A stretch of DNA of 64,000 nucleotides from BACL11 sp945865535 (GCA_947502765.1 CANNBA010000012.1:17345-81344), one strand, 5' to 3'. Positions 17,901-27,229 are shown, numbered from the stretch's first letter. Notes: generated by a model from the letters alone, not told the origin. Made by a program: numbers and translations.

Positions 17901-20900
17901 AATAGTTGGCCGTAAAATCCGTCCCTAATCGTAAGAAACAAGATAAATTCCCCTGATTTAAATCATCTTGTTCCCCTTCAGCATGAACGAACATTTTAAT
18001 TCTCTTATAGGTTCTTAAATCAAGATCTGATGTTTTATAAGTGGCTCTAGAATCTCCATCTTTTAAATCGCAAACTTTTAAAACTAAGGATTGTTCATTT
18101 TGCTGTCTTTGAGTAGTTGTTGTATTATCAAGTTCTTGAACAATACCAGGAGGGAGTACATATTTTATAGGACTTCTATTTCCATTTTCTTCAATATTTA
18201 CAGCTGAAACATCAAAAGTAGTAGCATCTTCATCATCAATAGGAATGTATTCACCTGGCTCTTCAAGTGAGAAATTATATCTTCTCCACTCACCTCTTAT
18301 TAAGCCGAATGTTGCAAAACGACAAATGATGGGTTGACTAAAATCAGTAAGTGCCAAACGCATAAATCGGATTGATTTAAAATCTCTTATAGTGCCAATA
18401 ACCTTATCTGGCTGATATACAGGCACTCTAAATTGATACCATTTAATAGTTCTATTAGCGCCATTTTCAGTTTTTACTGATGTTACCAATACATCCGAAA
18501 TACAATTCTGCCCAACAATCATTTCATCAGGATCTAACCTAACTTTATATTGAAAATAACTTTCTGTTTCACTTAAAGTATGATCGCCATTTAGGTCTTC
18601 CGTATTGGGCTGTGATGATGCCGCAGTAGGATAGCTTTCCACAGAATTTTCTGTTGTAACTGAATTCCCCTCCATATTATTAAAGTTCTTGTATCTATCT
18701 AAAATTGATGTTGATTGACTATCAAAATCACTACCTCTAAAATAATGAAAATTATCCCCAGAAGGGTCATTTATTGCATTGCCATAAGCAGAAGAAGCAG
18801 CGCCATAAAGAGAAAGTAATGGTTGTATATAAACGGAATCAAAAAATAATTTTTCATCGGCTGTTCTTAATCCATCAATACCAACATCTTGATACTCTCT
18901 TGATGTAGGGTCATTATCAAAGGCCTCAACAATTGAAAAGTTTGTGGGCACTCTTCCCCAGGCTGTTGTGTCCACATCTTCAACAATTGCTGAAGTTGGG
19001 AGTCCATTCTCAAAACTTTTATAACCATCTTTTAATACATCTTCTGATATATTTCCAAGTTGAATATACATATCTCCTCCTGAGTGGTTCATTAAACCAT
19101 CCTCATCATTAAAAGGATCCATCATCCAAAATTCTACAAACTCAATATTTGAAGCTTCAAAATCATTGGTTTCTAATTTACGCATCATCCCTGCCCAACT
19201 AGAGTTAGGATTTATCAATTTTCCCTCATTATTAATGCCGTTAATAGTGTAATTATACGGCCCTCTCTCCTGAGGATAATATGCAATATCTAAAACTGAT
19301 AAATTTGTTATTTGACTACCTAAATTAGGATCTTTATTTGGAAAAACTTCTGTTTCTAACACCTCACGAGCATAATGATAGGATTGTTGAGGGATAGTAT
19401 TTCCATTAGCTAAAGTTAAGGTTTTATTTACATTTGGAGGTGTAATTGAAGTACTTCTAAAAAACAAAGGATCAATAGTATACCAGGCTAATTTAGCTCT
19501 TTTATGGCCTAAAATTAAATCATTATTTTCAGTGGAATTTTCGAACAAATCTTCTTGTCCTTGAGGTATGCTTGCCAATTTCCAAGCCCCCATATTTTTT
19601 ATGTCAATAGCTGTTCTGCTGGATTCAAAATCATCAATATAGGAAACTCCTTCCTCCCCAACTGCTTTATGATGTCCAGGAATAAGATGAGCGAACTCTC
19701 CAGTTACAATTAATCTGGATTTTTCTTTGGTTTCAAGAAAAGGCAATTTATCAATAACTGTTGTCAGCCAAGGTACCTCAGTTTGATAATTCGCATCTAA
19801 ACCCCAAATTGTATTTGCAATTGGTTCTTGTCCAGAATTAATTTTTTGAGTGTAAGGCCGTTCACTTAATCTCAGCATAGTTGCTCCTATCAAGAAGTCC
19901 TTATTAATCTCATAATCAGCATGTATACCAATTAAAGTTTTATTTTGAATACCAAACATAGAATTATTCTCCAATGAAATTTTTATAGGCACTCCTGAGC
20001 TTAGTATTCCATCATTAATAATTGTTACGCGACCGAGCATATAATCTACGGTATAATCTTGGTTTTCTACCAATTTTTGTGAGCCAGCAGTAACAGTAAC
20101 TGAGCCCGCAGGAACATTCATAGCGTTCAATCTAATCTCAGCTCCAGATGAAGATTCGTAAGTTCCTTTTAATCTGAATTTATTCTTTTCAGGAAATTGT
20201 TGGGCCACTGTTAAAGTAGAGTCATACAAAATTTGATAGGAATATTTTTCTGCAGTTGTAGGGCTAGTGAACTGATTGGCTAAATAATTTCCAAAGGGCT
20301 CTCTAATAGGAAAAATAATTCTCCCATTAGATGATTTTGCAGTTATTCCTTCAATAAAATCAAAAACGCCATCCGATTGCACATCCATCTGCTGATTTAA
20401 CCTGTCCAGATTCAATAGCTTAATAAGTGGTTTTCCATGAATATTTGCCTCATCCTTTTCATTTAAATAATTTGTTAAAGCTCCCGATTCTTCAGTATTT
20501 TCATAAACCACATCTAACAAAAAACCATCTCTACTCATCTGATAAGCGCCAATAGCATAAATATTCTTCATCATTAAATCCCAGTTTGGTAAGGATGGGG
20601 TGAAATTTGTCCCTTTTAATAATTTTAGAATTAGTGTATTAGGAGCTGCAGGGCCTGTTGTGCTTAATTCACCAACCTGATAGGTTTCACTTCCTATGGT
20701 GTACTGAAAAGCAACTGCTAAAACCTCATCATTATTTAAAGCTTGATTTAATGAAATATAGCCTAACTGACTATTAAAAGAAAATTCTGACTCTGATAGT
20801 TTTCTTGCTCTTTCTAGCTTCTCAAAATCAGTTCCATTAGCCAGTGAAGTCGATTGCAAAGTGCTGTTTACTTCATTTATATTTCTAATTGCTGAATACT

Positions 20901-22041
20901 CTGTTGTTAGCCGTTTAAACATATCATTTGCATCATTATTATCTGGAAAATTCCCGCCATTAGAAAACGAGAAAGTAGTATTGTAAATATTCTCGCTTGT
21001 TTCTCCTAAGTCTAAAAAGCCAACAATATTTCTAGTCTCATTGGTAGTGCCTGTTTTATTGGTTACCCAAACCTCAATTTTTGTAATATTTATTCCAGAA
21101 TTAATAAAAGGTAAATTGGCAAGAGCAGCATCATATTGATCTTTAAAATAATGGGCTAAAAAGTAGTGTTTGTTGGCTTCATATTCATCTGCATAAACAT
21201 CAAACTCTGATTTTTGAGCCCCTCCACTTACTTCTATCTCTGATTTTGTGCTTTTCTGCTGAGATAAAATACCTGTAATGGTTGTTCGTCCAAATTGTAA
21301 TTGTGTTTTAAGTCCAAATAAAGATTGACTTCCTGTAATTAAAGTCCCGTTTAGAGGTAGGCTAACATTTCCAATTTCAATTTTCTTAATAATTTCATCC
21401 TCATATCCTGTATATTCTACTTTCATCTGATTCTCAAAATCAAAAGTAGTTTCTGTATTAAAATTAGCAGTTACTTTTAGTTTCTCTCCAATCTTTCCAA
21501 TTACATTCATCTGGATTTTTTCTTGAAAATCAAATGATACTGTTTTTCTTTGTTCTTCTGGTAATGAAGGATTGTCTATCCTATTGATTTTTAATCCAAA
21601 AATTAATTCGGCAGAACCTTGAGGTCTGATATCAACTGCATTTCCCCCAAAAACTCTGTCAAACGATTTTCCAGGTATAAAAAGTTTAGGTAATCCTAGA
21701 GCAGAAGTCTGATTTCCTACTCGTTCTTTTGAGCGTAAATTCCAATACTCATTTACTGAATTAGTTTGAGCATATCTCTGATACTCAGAAAAACTCATGA
21801 TTTTTGGCGCTCCAAAATTAAGGGTTCCTATTTTATCTTGTACGGTATAGGTATTTGTTAAAGGATCGTAAACTACTGATGCACTAAAGTTAGAAGGAGT
21901 ATTCATAAATATTCCGCCACTTTGAGATCCAGAAAAAGGAAATGCTAGCGAAGAATCAGAAACTGATTGACCCAATAGATTTACACTTAAAAATAGTGTA
22001 ACAACTAAAAATGATATTTTATTAATTATTGCTTCTCTCAA
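14902..22041 (-). CDS. sprA: SprA, type IX secretion system outer-membrane translocon
   Basis: 2379 residues, the size expected for SprA (Sov). A signal peptide (about 1-24, ending in NLLGQS) is followed by a long beta-rich protein with repeated short Asn/Thr/Tyr-rich strands, ending in an aromatic beta strand (STTFPSSITNVGFSIRFTLAG) suited to barrel assembly. SprA is the giant barrel through which T9SS cargo and gliding adhesins leave the periplasm. It is the largest gene here and lies 13 bases downstream of ruvA, a pairing I recall from other Flavobacteriia. T9SS cargo with type A C-terminal domains is encoded close by at 22758-26602. Confidence 0.95.
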   Translation of the reverse strand: MREAIINKISFLVVTLFLSVNLLGQSVSDSSLAFPFSGSQSGGIFMNTPSNFSASVVYDPLTNTYTVQDKIGTLNFGAPKIMSFSEYQRYAQTNSVNEYWNLRSKERVGNQTSALGLPKLFIPGKSFDRVFGGNAVDIRPQGSAELIFGLKINRIDNPSLPEEQRKTVSFDFQEKIQMNVIGKIGEKLKVTANFNTETTFDFENQMKVEYTGYEDEIIKKIEIGNVSLPLNGTLITGSQSLFGLKTQLQFGRTTITGILSQQKSTKSEIEVSGGAQKSEFDVYADEYEANKHYFLAHYFKDQYDAALANLPFINSGINITKIEVWVTNKTGTTNETRNIVGFLDLGETSENIYNTTFSFSNGGNFPDNNDANDMFKRLTTEYSAIRNINEVNSTLQSTSLANGTDFEKLERARKLSESEFSFNSQLGYISLNQALNNDEVLAVAFQYTIGSETYQVGELSTTGPAAPNTLILKLLKGTNFTPSLPNWDLMMKNIYAIGAYQMSRDGFLLDVVYENTEESGALTNYLNEKDEANIHGKPLIKLLNLDRLNQQMDVQSDGVFDFIEGITAKSSNGRIIFPIREPFGNYLANQFTSPTTAEKYSYQILYDSTLTVAQQFPEKNKFRLKGTYESSSGAEIRLNAMNVPAGSVTVTAGSQKLVENQDYTVDYMLGRVTIINDGILSSGVPIKISLENNSMFGIQNKTLIGIHADYEINKDFLIGATMLRLSERPYTQKINSGQEPIANTIWGLDANYQTEVPWLTTVIDKLPFLETKEKSRLIVTGEFAHLIPGHHKAVGEEGVSYIDDFESSRTAIDIKNMGAWKLASIPQGQEDLFENSTENNDLILGHKRAKLAWYTIDPLFFRSTSITPPNVNKTLTLANGNTIPQQSYHYAREVLETEVFPNKDPNLGSQITNLSVLDIAYYPQERGPYNYTINGINNEGKLINPNSSWAGMMRKLETNDFEASNIEFVEFWMMDPFNDEDGLMNHSGGDMYIQLGNISEDVLKDGYKSFENGLPTSAIVEDVDTTAWGRVPTNFSIVEAFDNDPTSREYQDVGIDGLRTADEKLFFDSVYIQPLLSLYGAASSAYGNAINDPSGDNFHYFRGSDFDSQSTSILDRYKNFNNMEGNSVTTENSVESYPTAASSQPNTEDLNGDHTLSETESYFQYKVRLDPDEMIVGQNCISDVLVTSVKTENGANRTIKWYQFRVPVYQPDKVIGTIRDFKSIRFMRLALTDFSQPIICRFATFGLIRGEWRRYNFSLEEPGEYIPIDDEDATTFDVSAVNIEENGNRSPIKYVLPPGIVQELDNTTTTQRQQNEQSLVLKVCDLKDGDSRATYKTSDLDLRTYKRIKMFVHAEGEQDDLNQGNLSCFLRLGTDFTANYYEYEIPLKPTVHGATNANDIWPSQNEIDIAFEIFQQAKQDRNYNNSDVSSPYIKYTSGGKVTVVGNPNLAQVKTIMIGVRNPKKKSMEDSDDGLSKCGQIWVNELRLTEFDEQGGWAANSRVTARLADFGNVTLSGNMSTIGFGSIEKKVNERQKYNAYQYDFSSTFDLGKFFSEDFGLKVPMYIGRSQAIKNPQYNPLDPDILFTTSLKALDSKVEKDSLKNIAQDYVQRKSINFTNVRKTKVQKKGEAPKKQQVYDVENFTISYSKNETFIRNINTEYNRTANYRGALTYNFNTQPKNIKPFAKIKFPKSAYFNLIKDFNFNTMPKSFSFRTDFDRNYNETKIRNLSNSNMLIFPTYNKFFTWNRSYELKYDLMRTLKLDFAVNQKANIDEPAGKLDKSDPLYKEKMDTIWNNVWNFGRVTHYHQTFGANYQVPLNKIPIVNFISLDIRYTANYDWTAALPAISNLGNTIQNSNSKQYNGQINLTTLYNKVPYFKKLSQGSSRGGSDRNSVRNRQEQEETDQEKKNKFEFLKHMTRFGLGVKNIAINYSETQGTFLPGYLNQSKVLGQDWAQLSPGLPFAFGSQQDIRSTAGRNGWISKNTALNTMYKTNSAENLTLRSTVEPIEQLKIELTANKTTSTNNTEYFRWDDEINNFNSFSPTESGSFSISFISWGTAFRGDNDDNESATFDNFRNYRNDIAKQLAANNPNFNGGIDPITGFPTEYVTYSGDTVPTLVGGYGATSQEVMIPAFLAAYSGRDPSNSKLTAFPAIPLPNWTITYDGFIKIPYIKKTFKQFTIGHAYRSTYSVGSFQTNLNYGSGDEINMNNMSYHVAREISQVTINEQFSPLFKVDMTWKNSLLTKIEFKKSRVLALSLANNQLTETGSQEYVVGVGYRIKDVEFKMFSGGSGKKISSDLDLKLDFNLMNNKTIIRKVIEDVEQITMGQQLIKIKFSADYVVNQRLNIKLFYDRAITNPFISTTFPSSITNVGFSIRFTLAG

Positions 22042-22054
22042 TTTCTACAGCTAG

Positions 22055-22639
22055 CTACATCTGACTTAATGCAGTTTTAACTAATTCCTCAACACTAGCA
22101 ATTTTAGGTGTTGATTTAAGTACTTTATCAATTTTGCTTTCTGCTGCTTTTTTAGCAAAGCCCAACGCTAGTAATGCAGATAACGCTTCTTCTCTAATTG
22201 TATTGTCTATTCTATCAAACAATAAATCAGAAGTAGGCATGCCTTTTGCTACTTTATCTTTAAGGTCAATAATTATTCTTTGAGCGGTTTTTCCTCCAAT
22301 ACCCTTTATGCTTTCAATCGCTTTTACATCTGCTGTAGTAATATGATGTATAATTTCATCAGGAGAATAAGTAGATAAAATTACTTGAGCAGTACTAGGT
22401 CCTACTCCTGAAACTGAAATTAAATTTCTAAATAAATGACGTTCACTTTCTTCAAAAAATCCAAATAAAGTATGAGAATCTTCTTTTACTGAGAGATGGG
22501 TATACAATTTACAAAACTCACCAGCAATTGCCGAGAAAGTTTGTAATGATATTTTGATTTTATAGCCAATTCCATTAACATCAACAACTACATATGTTGG
22601 TGTTTTTTCAACTAATTTGCCGTGTATGTGTGTTATCAC
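22055..22639 (-). CDS. ruvA: Holliday junction branch migration protein RuvA
   Basis: 194 residues. The N-terminal OB fold begins MITHIHGKLVEKTPTYVVVD; two helix-hairpin-helix motifs follow (LISVSGVGPSTAQVIL and ESIKGIGGKTAQRIIIDLK), then the C-terminal three-helix domain (EEALSALLALGFAKKAAE) that contacts RuvB. Its partner ruvB is elsewhere in the window at 32143-33162. No ruvC is adjacent. The gene precedes sprA with a 13-base gap. Confidence 0.95.
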   Translation of the reverse strand: MITHIHGKLVEKTPTYVVVDVNGIGYKIKISLQTFSAIAGEFCKLYTHLSVKEDSHTLFGFFEESERHLFRNLISVSGVGPSTAQVILSTYSPDEIIHHITTADVKAIESIKGIGGKTAQRIIIDLKDKVAKGMPTSDLLFDRIDNTIREEALSALLALGFAKKAAESKIDKVLKSTPKIASVEELVKTALSQM

Positions 22640-22704
22640 TTTTTAATTTATTGAGGTTATACGATAGGCAAATTTAGGCATTTGAAACTATGTAGCACTA
22701 TAAA

Positions 22705-22740
22705 AAAGAAAAGCCCTGCAAAATATATTGCAAGGCTTTT
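22705..22740 (-). terminator. Intrinsic terminator of the 22758-23444 gene
   Basis: A twelve-pair stem with one mismatch (AAAAGCCcTGCAA / TTGCAaGGCTTTT) lies just after the stop codon on the minus strand and is followed there by a T-rich run. Confidence 0.8.
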
Positions 22741-22757
22741 AATTATTGAGTGAGCTC

Positions 22758-23444
22758 TTACCTCACAATTAATTTCTTTATAGTTACTGTCTCATTATTT
22801 ACTACCACATTCCCAAAATAAATTCCTTTTGATAAATCTGATATATTAATTTTTTGAGTTCCTCTTTCTGATAATCTTATCCTCTTTACTTCATTGCCTA
22901 AAATATCCATCACAACTAACTTTGCTGGTTTATTTAAATAATAATCAAACCGAACAATTTCTTTTGCGGGATTAGGAAAAAATTCAGAAATTGCAATTGG
23001 ACTAGTTTCAGAAACTGCTGTTGCTGCCCCATGATAAGTAATGTAAACACAGCTTTTATCTAGTGGCGATCCATCAGGATAGAAACAGTATTCAACTATT
23101 GCTTGACCAACTTCACAATAAGCATCAAAATAACCTCCAAATGAAACTGCATCAGCTTGACCTGATTGTAAAGTTAAATGTGATGCAGATATAATTGTAC
23201 TACTAACGTAACAATTACCTCCCCAACAAAAGTAGTTTGACATTGCAGCTGGCTCAGAAATAACATTTTTCTCACAAAGCACATCATGTTCTTTATTTGA
23301 AACATTCTTTATTGTTAAATATGAGTGTGTTGTTAAGCAAGGATCAGAAGTTAAAACAGAATTGCTACCAGTAACGGTTAAACTTTGGGCACTCAGATTT
23401 AAAACCTGAGTAATTATCAATAGAAGTAAACTTATTTTTTTCAT
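22758..23444 (-). CDS. Secreted protein with type A T9SS C-terminal sorting domain
   Basis: 228 residues. A signal peptide (MKKISLLLLIITQVLNLSAQS) is followed by a small cysteine-containing domain of about 130 residues (GSNSVLTSDPCLTTHSYLTI; CEKNVISEPAAMSNYFCWGG) that I do not recognise, then a C-terminal sorting domain from about 155 (ISEFFPNPAKEIVRFDYYL ending KGIYFGNVVVN, TVTIKKLIVR). The protein should be exported through SprA and anchored at the surface. It is a single-gene transcript with its own terminator, divergent from the thioredoxin-fold pair. Confidence 0.85.
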   Translation of the reverse strand: MKKISLLLLIITQVLNLSAQSLTVTGSNSVLTSDPCLTTHSYLTIKNVSNKEHDVLCEKNVISEPAAMSNYFCWGGNCYVSSTIISASHLTLQSGQADAVSFGGYFDAYCEVGQAIVEYCFYPDGSPLDKSCVYITYHGAATAVSETSPIAISEFFPNPAKEIVRFDYYLNKPAKLVVMDILGNEVKRIRLSERGTQKINISDLSKGIYFGNVVVNNETVTIKKLIVR

Positions 23445-23550
23445 TACAATAGTTTTGACAAATATACGAAAAATTTCTTTAGTTAAAACAATAGAAAACT
23501 TTTAGATAACTAATTAATGAACATATTAGTGTCAAAAGAAATAATTAAAC

Positions 23551-23558
23551 TAAATTTG
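23551..23558 (+). promoter_or_regulatory. -7 promoter element of the first T9SS thioredoxin-fold gene
   Basis: TAAATTTG matches TAnnTTTG, 27 bases before the ATG at 23586. The leader after it (CACCTTAACTAATTTAAAAA) is nearly repeated ahead of the second copy at 25150-25177. Confidence 0.65.
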
Positions 23559-23585
23559 CACCTTAACTAATTTAAAAAAGAAATA

Positions 23586-25040
23586 ATGAAAAAAACTTTA
23601 CTAATTGCTATTGTTGCTTTATTCTCATTCAACAATGCTCAAGCACAATTACCAGATGGTTCTGTAGCTCCAGATTGGACACTAACAGATCTAAATGGAA
23701 CTTCACACAATTTATATACTTATCTTGATAATGGGTATACTGTATTTATTGACTTTTCTGCAACTTGGTGCGGTCCGTGTTGGGGCTATCACATTTCTGG
23801 AGCTCTAGAAAATTTATATGTTGACCATGGCCCAGCGGGGATGCCTAATGTTAGTCCAACTACAACTGATGATGTAATGGTTTTCTTTATTGAAGGTGAT
23901 GAAAGCACTTTAGCTGCATTACAAGGAGGTGCTGGCTCTCAAGGTGACTGGATTACTGGAACGCCTTATCCTATTTTACCTACATACGCAGGAACAAACA
24001 GTACTCAGGTTACCTCAGATTATGAAATTGGATATTGGCCAACTGTATATAAGATTTGCCCTGATAGAATCGTAACTGAATGTGGACAATCTTCTAACCC
24101 ATATCCTTTAGTAAGCGCATGTCCTCCTCCTGCTTCTAACAATAATGATGCCAGAACATTTGCTTATGCAGGGGAAACACTAACTTGTGAAGGCAATATA
24201 GTGCCGGAAATCATGATTCAAAATTATGGAATAGTTAACTTAACATCTTTAACAATTCAAGTATCGGTTAATGGAAATGTAGTTTCTACTACGCCATGGA
24301 CAGGGAATTTAGCAACTTACGCAACTGATAATATTACTTTACCAGCATTAACTGGTTTGGCTAGTAATGATGCTGTAACTATTAATACAACATTACCAAA
24401 TGGAGTGGTTGATGCTAACCCTGCAAATAATCCAACCGTTTCATTTAATGTAACACTAGCAACACAAAATACAGATACTGATGTAACAGTACAGATTGTA
24501 ACTGATGCTTACGGTTCTGAAACAACTTGGGAAATAAAAGATGCAAATGGAGTGACTGTTTTATCAGGTGGTCCTTATAATAATTTAACTGCTTCAGGAA
24601 CAACTACTCAAACTCCTGTAGCAGGAACTTTAGCAATTAATACTTGTCATACATTTACTATTTATGATTCTTATGGTGATGGAATTAATGCTGGTTATGG
24701 AGCAGGATCTTTTACTATAACTGATGGAAACGGTACTATTCTTGCATCTGGAGGGGTATTTACAGATGAAGATGGAGATGCTTTTAAAACTGGAGGTGGA
24801 GTTTTAGCTATTAATGAACTAGCTTCAAACTTAGCTATCTATCCTAACCCAGTAAAAGAGGTATTAACTATTGAAGGTAATTATACTTCAGTTGATGTAT
24901 TTGATATGTTTGGAAAATTGGTTTTATCATCAGAATATTCTAAAAATATTAATGTTTCTACATTGGCTAACGGCATTTATATGCTAAACATTATTACTGA
25001 AAAAGGAATCCAAACTCAAAAAATTACTATTACTAAATAG
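23586..25040 (+). CDS. T9SS-sorted thioredoxin-fold surface/secreted protein, copy 1
   Basis: 484 residues. Signal peptide (1-20, ending NNAQAQ); a thioredoxin/TlpA-like domain to about 190 with redox-active CGPC in FSATWCGPCWGYH; a CARDB-like beta domain (about 200-290, MIQNYGIVNLTSLTIQVSVN); a domain with DSYGDGINAGYGAGSF around 355-400; and a type A T9SS sorting domain from about 410 (NLAIYPNPVKEVLTIEGN to KGIQTQKITITK). The C-x-x-C in a protein sent to the cell surface suggests extracellular disulfide chemistry or simply a reused fold. It is followed by its own terminator and a closely related second copy. Confidence 0.87.
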   Translation: MKKTLLIAIVALFSFNNAQAQLPDGSVAPDWTLTDLNGTSHNLYTYLDNGYTVFIDFSATWCGPCWGYHISGALENLYVDHGPAGMPNVSPTTTDDVMVFFIEGDESTLAALQGGAGSQGDWITGTPYPILPTYAGTNSTQVTSDYEIGYWPTVYKICPDRIVTECGQSSNPYPLVSACPPPASNNNDARTFAYAGETLTCEGNIVPEIMIQNYGIVNLTSLTIQVSVNGNVVSTTPWTGNLATYATDNITLPALTGLASNDAVTINTTLPNGVVDANPANNPTVSFNVTLATQNTDTDVTVQIVTDAYGSETTWEIKDANGVTVLSGGPYNNLTASGTTTQTPVAGTLAINTCHTFTIYDSYGDGINAGYGAGSFTITDGNGTILASGGVFTDEDGDAFKTGGGVLAINELASNLAIYPNPVKEVLTIEGNYTSVDVFDMFGKLVLSSEYSKNINVSTLANGIYMLNIITEKGIQTQKITITK

Positions 25041-25062
25041 TTTTTATAAAGTTCAAAATTTT

Positions 25063-25092
25063 AAACCCTGGCTATTTAGTCAGGGTTTTTAT
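25063..25092 (+). terminator. Intrinsic terminator after copy 1
   Basis: AAACCCTG / CAGGGTTT stem with a ten-base loop, followed by a T-run. The same structure recurs after copy 2 because the whole block is repeated. Confidence 0.85.
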
Positions 25093-25141
25093 TTGGCTAA
25101 ATTTACAAACTCAAAATAATACAAGTAGTTTAATTTTATAC

Positions 25142-25149
25142 TATATTTG
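25142..25149 (+). promoter_or_regulatory. -7 promoter element of copy 2
   Basis: TATATTTG matches TAnnTTTG and precedes the ATG at 25178 by 28 bases. Because it lies inside the duplicated block, the same element also stands ahead of the gene at 26729. Confidence 0.65.
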
Positions 25150-25177
25150 CTCCCTAACTAATTTTAAAAAAGAAAAA

Positions 25178-26602
25178 ATGAAAAAAATATTACTTATTGC
25201 AATTGCCGCATTATTCACATTCAGTAATGCTCAAGCGCAACTTCCTAATGGAAGTATCGGACCAGACTTTACAGCAACAGATTTAAATGGTAACACTATA
25301 AATTTATATACTGACTTTCTTGACCAAGGTATTCCTGTAATTATGGATGTGTCTGCAACATGGTGTGGGCCTTGTTGGAGCTTTCATCAAGGACATGCCC
25401 TAAAAGATATCTATATGACTTATGGAATGGGTGGATCACAAGAGATTGGAGTGATTTTTGTAGAAGGAGATGGAAGTACAGGACTTGCGCAGCTACAAGG
25501 AACCGGTGGTAGTACAGCAGGAGATTGGATTACTGGCACGCCATATCCAATACTAGATAATGCAAGTATTGCCAATAGTTATGATATAGCATACTATCCA
25601 ACAGTTTATGGAATTTGTCCTGATAGAACAGTGTATGAAATAGGACAAGGTAGTGCTAGCAATCTTAGACAGCAATTAATTTCTAACTGTGGGTTAGGAA
25701 CTAGTTTCACTGGAGTAATAGATAATGCTGGTATTGAAGGAAGTTCAACTAAAATCTGTTTAGGGTAAGACGCTATCCCTTCTGCATCTGTACATAATTA
25801 CGGAACAAATTCTATCGCTTCTTTTACTGCTGAATTATTTGAATTAGGAAATCCAATTGCTATTGATGTAAATAATTGGACTGGAACTTTAGCAGCATCT
25901 GGAAATGTTACTGTTCAATTTAACCCTGTAGCAGCAACTACCCCAACTACTTATGAAGTAATGGTTTCTAGTCCTAACGGGAACCCAGATAATTATCCTA
26001 CATATAATGAGGGAGAGTTTTACCTTGATTTCGCTGCTAATACTACAGATAATACAGCAATATTTAAATTAAAAATAGACGCCTGGGGTACTGAAATAAC
26101 CTGGAATATTAAAGATGGAACTGGAGCATTGCTTGCTTCTGGAGGTCCGTATGCTGATGGGGCATCAGGTACTGAGTATACTACAAATATTCCTTTATCA
26201 AGTGATGGATGTTATGAGCTTACTATTAATGACTCATATGGTGATGGAATAAACTCTCCTGGAGGTTATTCGCTTCAAGATCAACAACAATTCCTATTTA
26301 GTGAAGTGGGGCCAAATTTTGGATATAATGTAATTGAACCTTTTTCTAAAAGTGGATCAGTACTTGGAATTACAAATCAATCAAGTGTGAATCTAAATAT
26401 ATACCCTAACCCAGTAAAAGATGTATTAACTATTGAAGGTAATTATACTTCAGTTGATGTATTTGATATGTTTGGAAAATTGGTTTTATCATCAGAATAT
26501 ACTAAAAATATTAATGTTTCTACATTGGCTAACGGCATTTATATGCTAAACATTACTACTGAAAAAGGAATCCAAACTCAAAAAATTACTATTACTAAAT
26601 AG
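25178..26602 (+). pseudogene. T9SS-sorted thioredoxin-fold protein, copy 2, interrupted by one in-frame stop
   Basis: Bases 25178-26602 form one continuous frame of 475 codons except for a TAA at 25766-25768. The first part (196 residues) has a signal peptide and the thioredoxin-like CGPC (SATWCGPCWSFH). After the stop the frame resumes with DAIPSASVHNYGTNSIA, matching the CARDB-like part of copy 1, then DSYGDGINSPGGYS and a type A sorting domain. Only the stop separates the halves and no frameshift is seen. The truncated product would be exported to the periplasm but would lack the T9SS signal. A base-call error, a recent nonsense mutation or programmed readthrough are the alternatives. Confidence 0.82.
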
Positions 26603-26623
26603 TTATATAAAGTTCAAAAATTT

Positions 26624-26653
26624 AAACCCTGGCTATATTAGTCAGGGTTTTTA
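26624..26653 (+). terminator. Intrinsic terminator after copy 2
   Basis: AAACCCTG / CAGGGTTT stem with an eleven-base loop and following T-run, the repeat of the terminator at 25063-25092. Confidence 0.85.
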
Positions 26654-26703
26654 TTTGGCTGAATTTGCAAACTCAAAATAATACAAGTAGTTTAATTTTA
26701 AAC

Positions 26704-26711
26704 TATATTTG
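26704..26711 (+). promoter_or_regulatory. -7 promoter element of the 26729-31911 gene group
   Basis: TATATTTG, 17 bases before the ATG at 26729, within the duplicated block. Confidence 0.65.
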
Positions 26712-26728
26712 TACCAATAAAAACCGTA

Positions 26729-27226
26729 ATGAATAAAAAAACACTTTTCAGCTTTTTAGCTATCGCATTAGTTGCATCAATTAGTTTTGGTCAAGGTAGA
26801 GCTTTGCCCAACATACAAGTAAAGACCTTAGATGGCAGTAACTTTAACATTACTAAGCTTAAAAATGATGGCAAGCCAATAGTAATCTCCTTTTGGGCTA
26901 CATGGTGTAAGCCCTGTAAAAAAGAACTAAATACTATTGCGGAAGTGTATGAAGATTGGCAAAAGAAAACTGGAGTAAAACTAGTTGCAATCTCAATTGA
27001 TGATCCAAGATCAATGTCGCAAGTAGCTCCTTATGTAAATGCATCTGACTGGCAGTATGAAGTTTATTTGGACCCAAATAATGACTTAAAAAGAGCTATG
27101 GGCGTATCAACCGCTCCACATACTTTTTTGCTAAATGGAAAAAATGAAATTGTTTGGCAGCACAGAGGTTATGTTGATGGGGATGAGGCAGAACTATTAA
27201 AAGAAATTAAAAAACTAGTAAAATAG
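26729..27226 (+). CDS. TlpA/ResA-like periplasmic thioredoxin-fold protein
   Basis: 165 residues with a signal peptide (about 1-22, ending ISFGQG) and a redoxin domain: active site C-K-P-C in SFWATWCKPCKKEL, the insert ISIDDPRSMSQ and the cis-proline region STAPHTFLLNGKNEIVWQHRGY. It is likely a reductant or isomerase for extracytoplasmic thiols. Three bases separate it from the following barrel gene, and an Omp28-like C-x-x-C lipoprotein is one gene further, so the group looks functionally linked. No T9SS domain is present. Confidence 0.87.
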   Translation: MNKKTLFSFLAIALVASISFGQGRALPNIQVKTLDGSNFNITKLKNDGKPIVISFWATWCKPCKKELNTIAEVYEDWQKKTGVKLVAISIDDPRSMSQVAPYVNASDWQYEVYLDPNNDLKRAMGVSTAPHTFLLNGKNEIVWQHRGYVDGDEAELLKEIKKLVK

Positions 27227-27229
27227 TTT

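Larger units (their letters stand above)
24843..25151 (+). repeat. Direct repeat, copy A (C-terminal domain, terminator and promoter)
   Basis: About 310 bases starting in the T9SS sorting-domain codons, running through the stop codon, the terminator and the next -7 element. It is nearly identical to 26405-26713; the coding part differs at only a few positions and the intergenic part by a few substitutions and a 1-base indel. Confidence 0.9.
26405..26713 (+). repeat. Direct repeat, copy B (C-terminal domain, terminator and promoter)
   Basis: Counterpart of 24843-25151 at an offset of 1562 bases in the coding part. It ends at the -7 element of the TlpA-like gene, which shows that the duplicated unit ran from sorting domain to next promoter. 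Confidence 0.9.
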
